Source: Vreelandella olivaria
GTDB taxonomy: Bacteria > Pseudomonadota > Gammaproteobacteria > Pseudomonadales > Halomonadaceae
NCBI RefSeq assembly: GCF_023507745.1
Contig: NZ_JALPZO010000144.1
Coordinates: forward strand, 1-64,000
Reading direction: 5' to 3'
DNA length: 64,000 nt
In this document: positions 63,200-64,000 of the stretch, one piece after another
How positions within the stretch are numbered: the stretch's first letter is position 1
How the letters are laid out: every line of letters starts with the position of its first letter
The notes under the pieces: generated by a model
The model's database searches: none
What the model was told of the DNA's origin: nothing
The model's input: the letters and a program-made list of their open reading frames with translations, nothing else
Made by a program: the position numbers and the translations under genes

Positions 63200-64000
63200 T
63201 CAGTTCCTGAAAACGTCAGGATACGTTGTCAGATCGACACCCCATAACATCGGCAACAGGAAGTAGACGGCGGCTGAAATCAGGAACCAGGCAATCAGGT
63301 TCAGGCCAAAGCCGTTACGCACCATTTCCATAATAGTGATTTTTCCGGTCGCGAAGATAATGGCATTGGGCGGTGTGCCCACAGGCAGCATAAACGCACA
63401 GTTAGCTGCCATGGCGGCAGGTACCATCAGTACAAATGGATGAATATCCAACGCCAGCGCCAGCGAGGCCAGCACAGGCAGAATCATGGTCGCAGTAGCG
63501 GTATTGGAGGTGATTTCAGTCAGGAACAGCACCATGCCTGTTGCCAGCACCATGACCAGAATGAAGTTCACACCATCCAGGACCCGCATCTGCTCACCGA
63601 TCCAGTTGGCAAGTCCGGAAGAACCAAAACCGGCAGCAATCGCCAGACCACCACCGAACAGCAGCAGAATACCCCACGGAACATCACGGGCGACTTTCCA
63701 GTCGAGCAAGCAGCCCCCCTTGCTGGGGGCAGGAATCAAAAACAGCAGGATCGCGGCCGTGATAGCAATCATGGTGTCATCGATACCACGGATATTAATA
63801 ATCTGCCCCTGCCACAGGAATGTACGGGTAATCCAGAAGAAAGCCGCTAGCAGGAAGACCCATAAAACGGCCTTCTCTTCGAAGGAGATCTTACCTAGCG
63901 CCTCTTTCTCTTTGTTGATAAGCGCTTTACCACCAGGGAGCTTGCTGAACTTGATCGGGTAGATAAGTCGCGTCAGCATCAACCAGCCGATAAACAGCAG
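63200..64000 (-). CDS. DASS/SLC13 family anion symporter, C-terminal part
   Basis: The frame enters from the right edge (upstream codons read LLFIGWLMLTRL) and codes for about 266 residues of a sodium-coupled anion symporter. The DASS motifs are seen: LTEITSNTATATMILPVL (the SNT signature) and PVGTPPNAIIFATGK (the second substrate loop). About six membrane segments are present, and a soluble basic loop lies near KALINKEKEALGK. The N-terminal half is outside the window. Substrates in the family are dicarboxylates, citrate or sulfate. Confidence 0.88.
   Translation of the reverse strand: MLFIGWLMLTRLIYPIKFSKLPGGKALINKEKEALGKISFEEKAVLWVFLLAAFFWITRTFLWQGQIINIRGIDDTMIAITAAILLFLIPAPSKGGCLLDWKVARDVPWGILLLFGGGLAIAAGFGSSGLANWIGEQMRVLDGVNFILVMVLATGMVLFLTEITSNTATATMILPVLASLALALDIHPFVLMVPAAMAANCAFMLPVGTPPNAIIFATGKITIMEMVRNGFGLNLIAWFLISAAVYFLLPMLWGVDLTTYPDVFRN

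Overview
The window looks like chromosomal DNA of a moderately GC-rich gammaproteobacterium, most likely a member of the Halomonadaceae (Halomonas or a close relative). This is an inference from gene content: arginine succinyltransferase genes in the pseudomonad-type order with two different acyltransferase subunits, a PA4780-type RIO kinase, FabV, DUF3008, Mrp-like cation/proton antiporter subunits and two SLC13-type permeases. I saw no rRNA, tRNA, CRISPR array or complete insertion sequence.

Region 1 (1-4650) is an accessory type VI secretion module: the end of a VgrG, a DUF4123 loading adaptor, three tandem DUF3304 genes, and a 610-residue protein of the Tle1/DUF2235 phospholipase fold. 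Each of the first two DUF3304 genes is followed by a 37-codon copy of the effector's 5' end, so a unit of about 613 bp has been duplicated twice. The middle copy is split by a run of 11 G. The Tle1-like protein lacks both the nucleophilic serine and the catalytic histidine of the family. This is the most unusual region of the window.

Region 2 (4900-8570) holds a DUF305 periplasmic protein, an nfeD-qmcA membrane-quality pair and an amidase with a perfect 28-bp palindrome just upstream. Region 3 (8677-16616) is a catecholate-siderophore module: a Fes-like esterase, a divergent FepA-type receptor, a SAM methyltransferase with a PKMT-type regulatory domain, an IroE-like esterase and a YncE-like propeller, with two Fur-box-like sites. 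Region 4 (16686-19740) has bluB, a MarR/EamA divergent pair with two perfect palindromes, and a YhfG antitoxin gene next to a Fic gene ruined by two deletions.

Region 5 (19743-27098) is the arginine succinyltransferase operon (order aruC-F-G-D-B) followed by a GlxA/ArgR-type AraC regulator. Regions 6-7 (27270-42930) are mostly core or housekeeping genes: fabV, glutathione peroxidase, a LysE exporter, a YebC-family regulator, a quinone-reductase-like MDR, an ABC exporter, an AbrB-family membrane protein, a RIO kinase, dbpA, ybaK, an unusual CDF transporter, a LysR regulator and a PIN-PhoH ATPase.

Region 8 (43017-49471) is a five-gene, end-overlapping operon: a fused DUF4040-MnhC protein, three large antiporter-like membrane subunits and a YihY/BrkB protein. 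It has no MnhE, F or G gene and no redox subunit, so it may be a minimal or orphan Mrp-like ion-translocating complex. Region 9 (49548-64000) has a carboxylesterase, an SLC13/TrkA-C permease, a cold-shock gene, a GMC oxidoreductase with a methylmalonate-semialdehyde dehydrogenase and a divergent LysR regulator, a GabD-like aldehyde dehydrogenase, pgpA, sbcDC and a DASS-family symporter that runs off the end.
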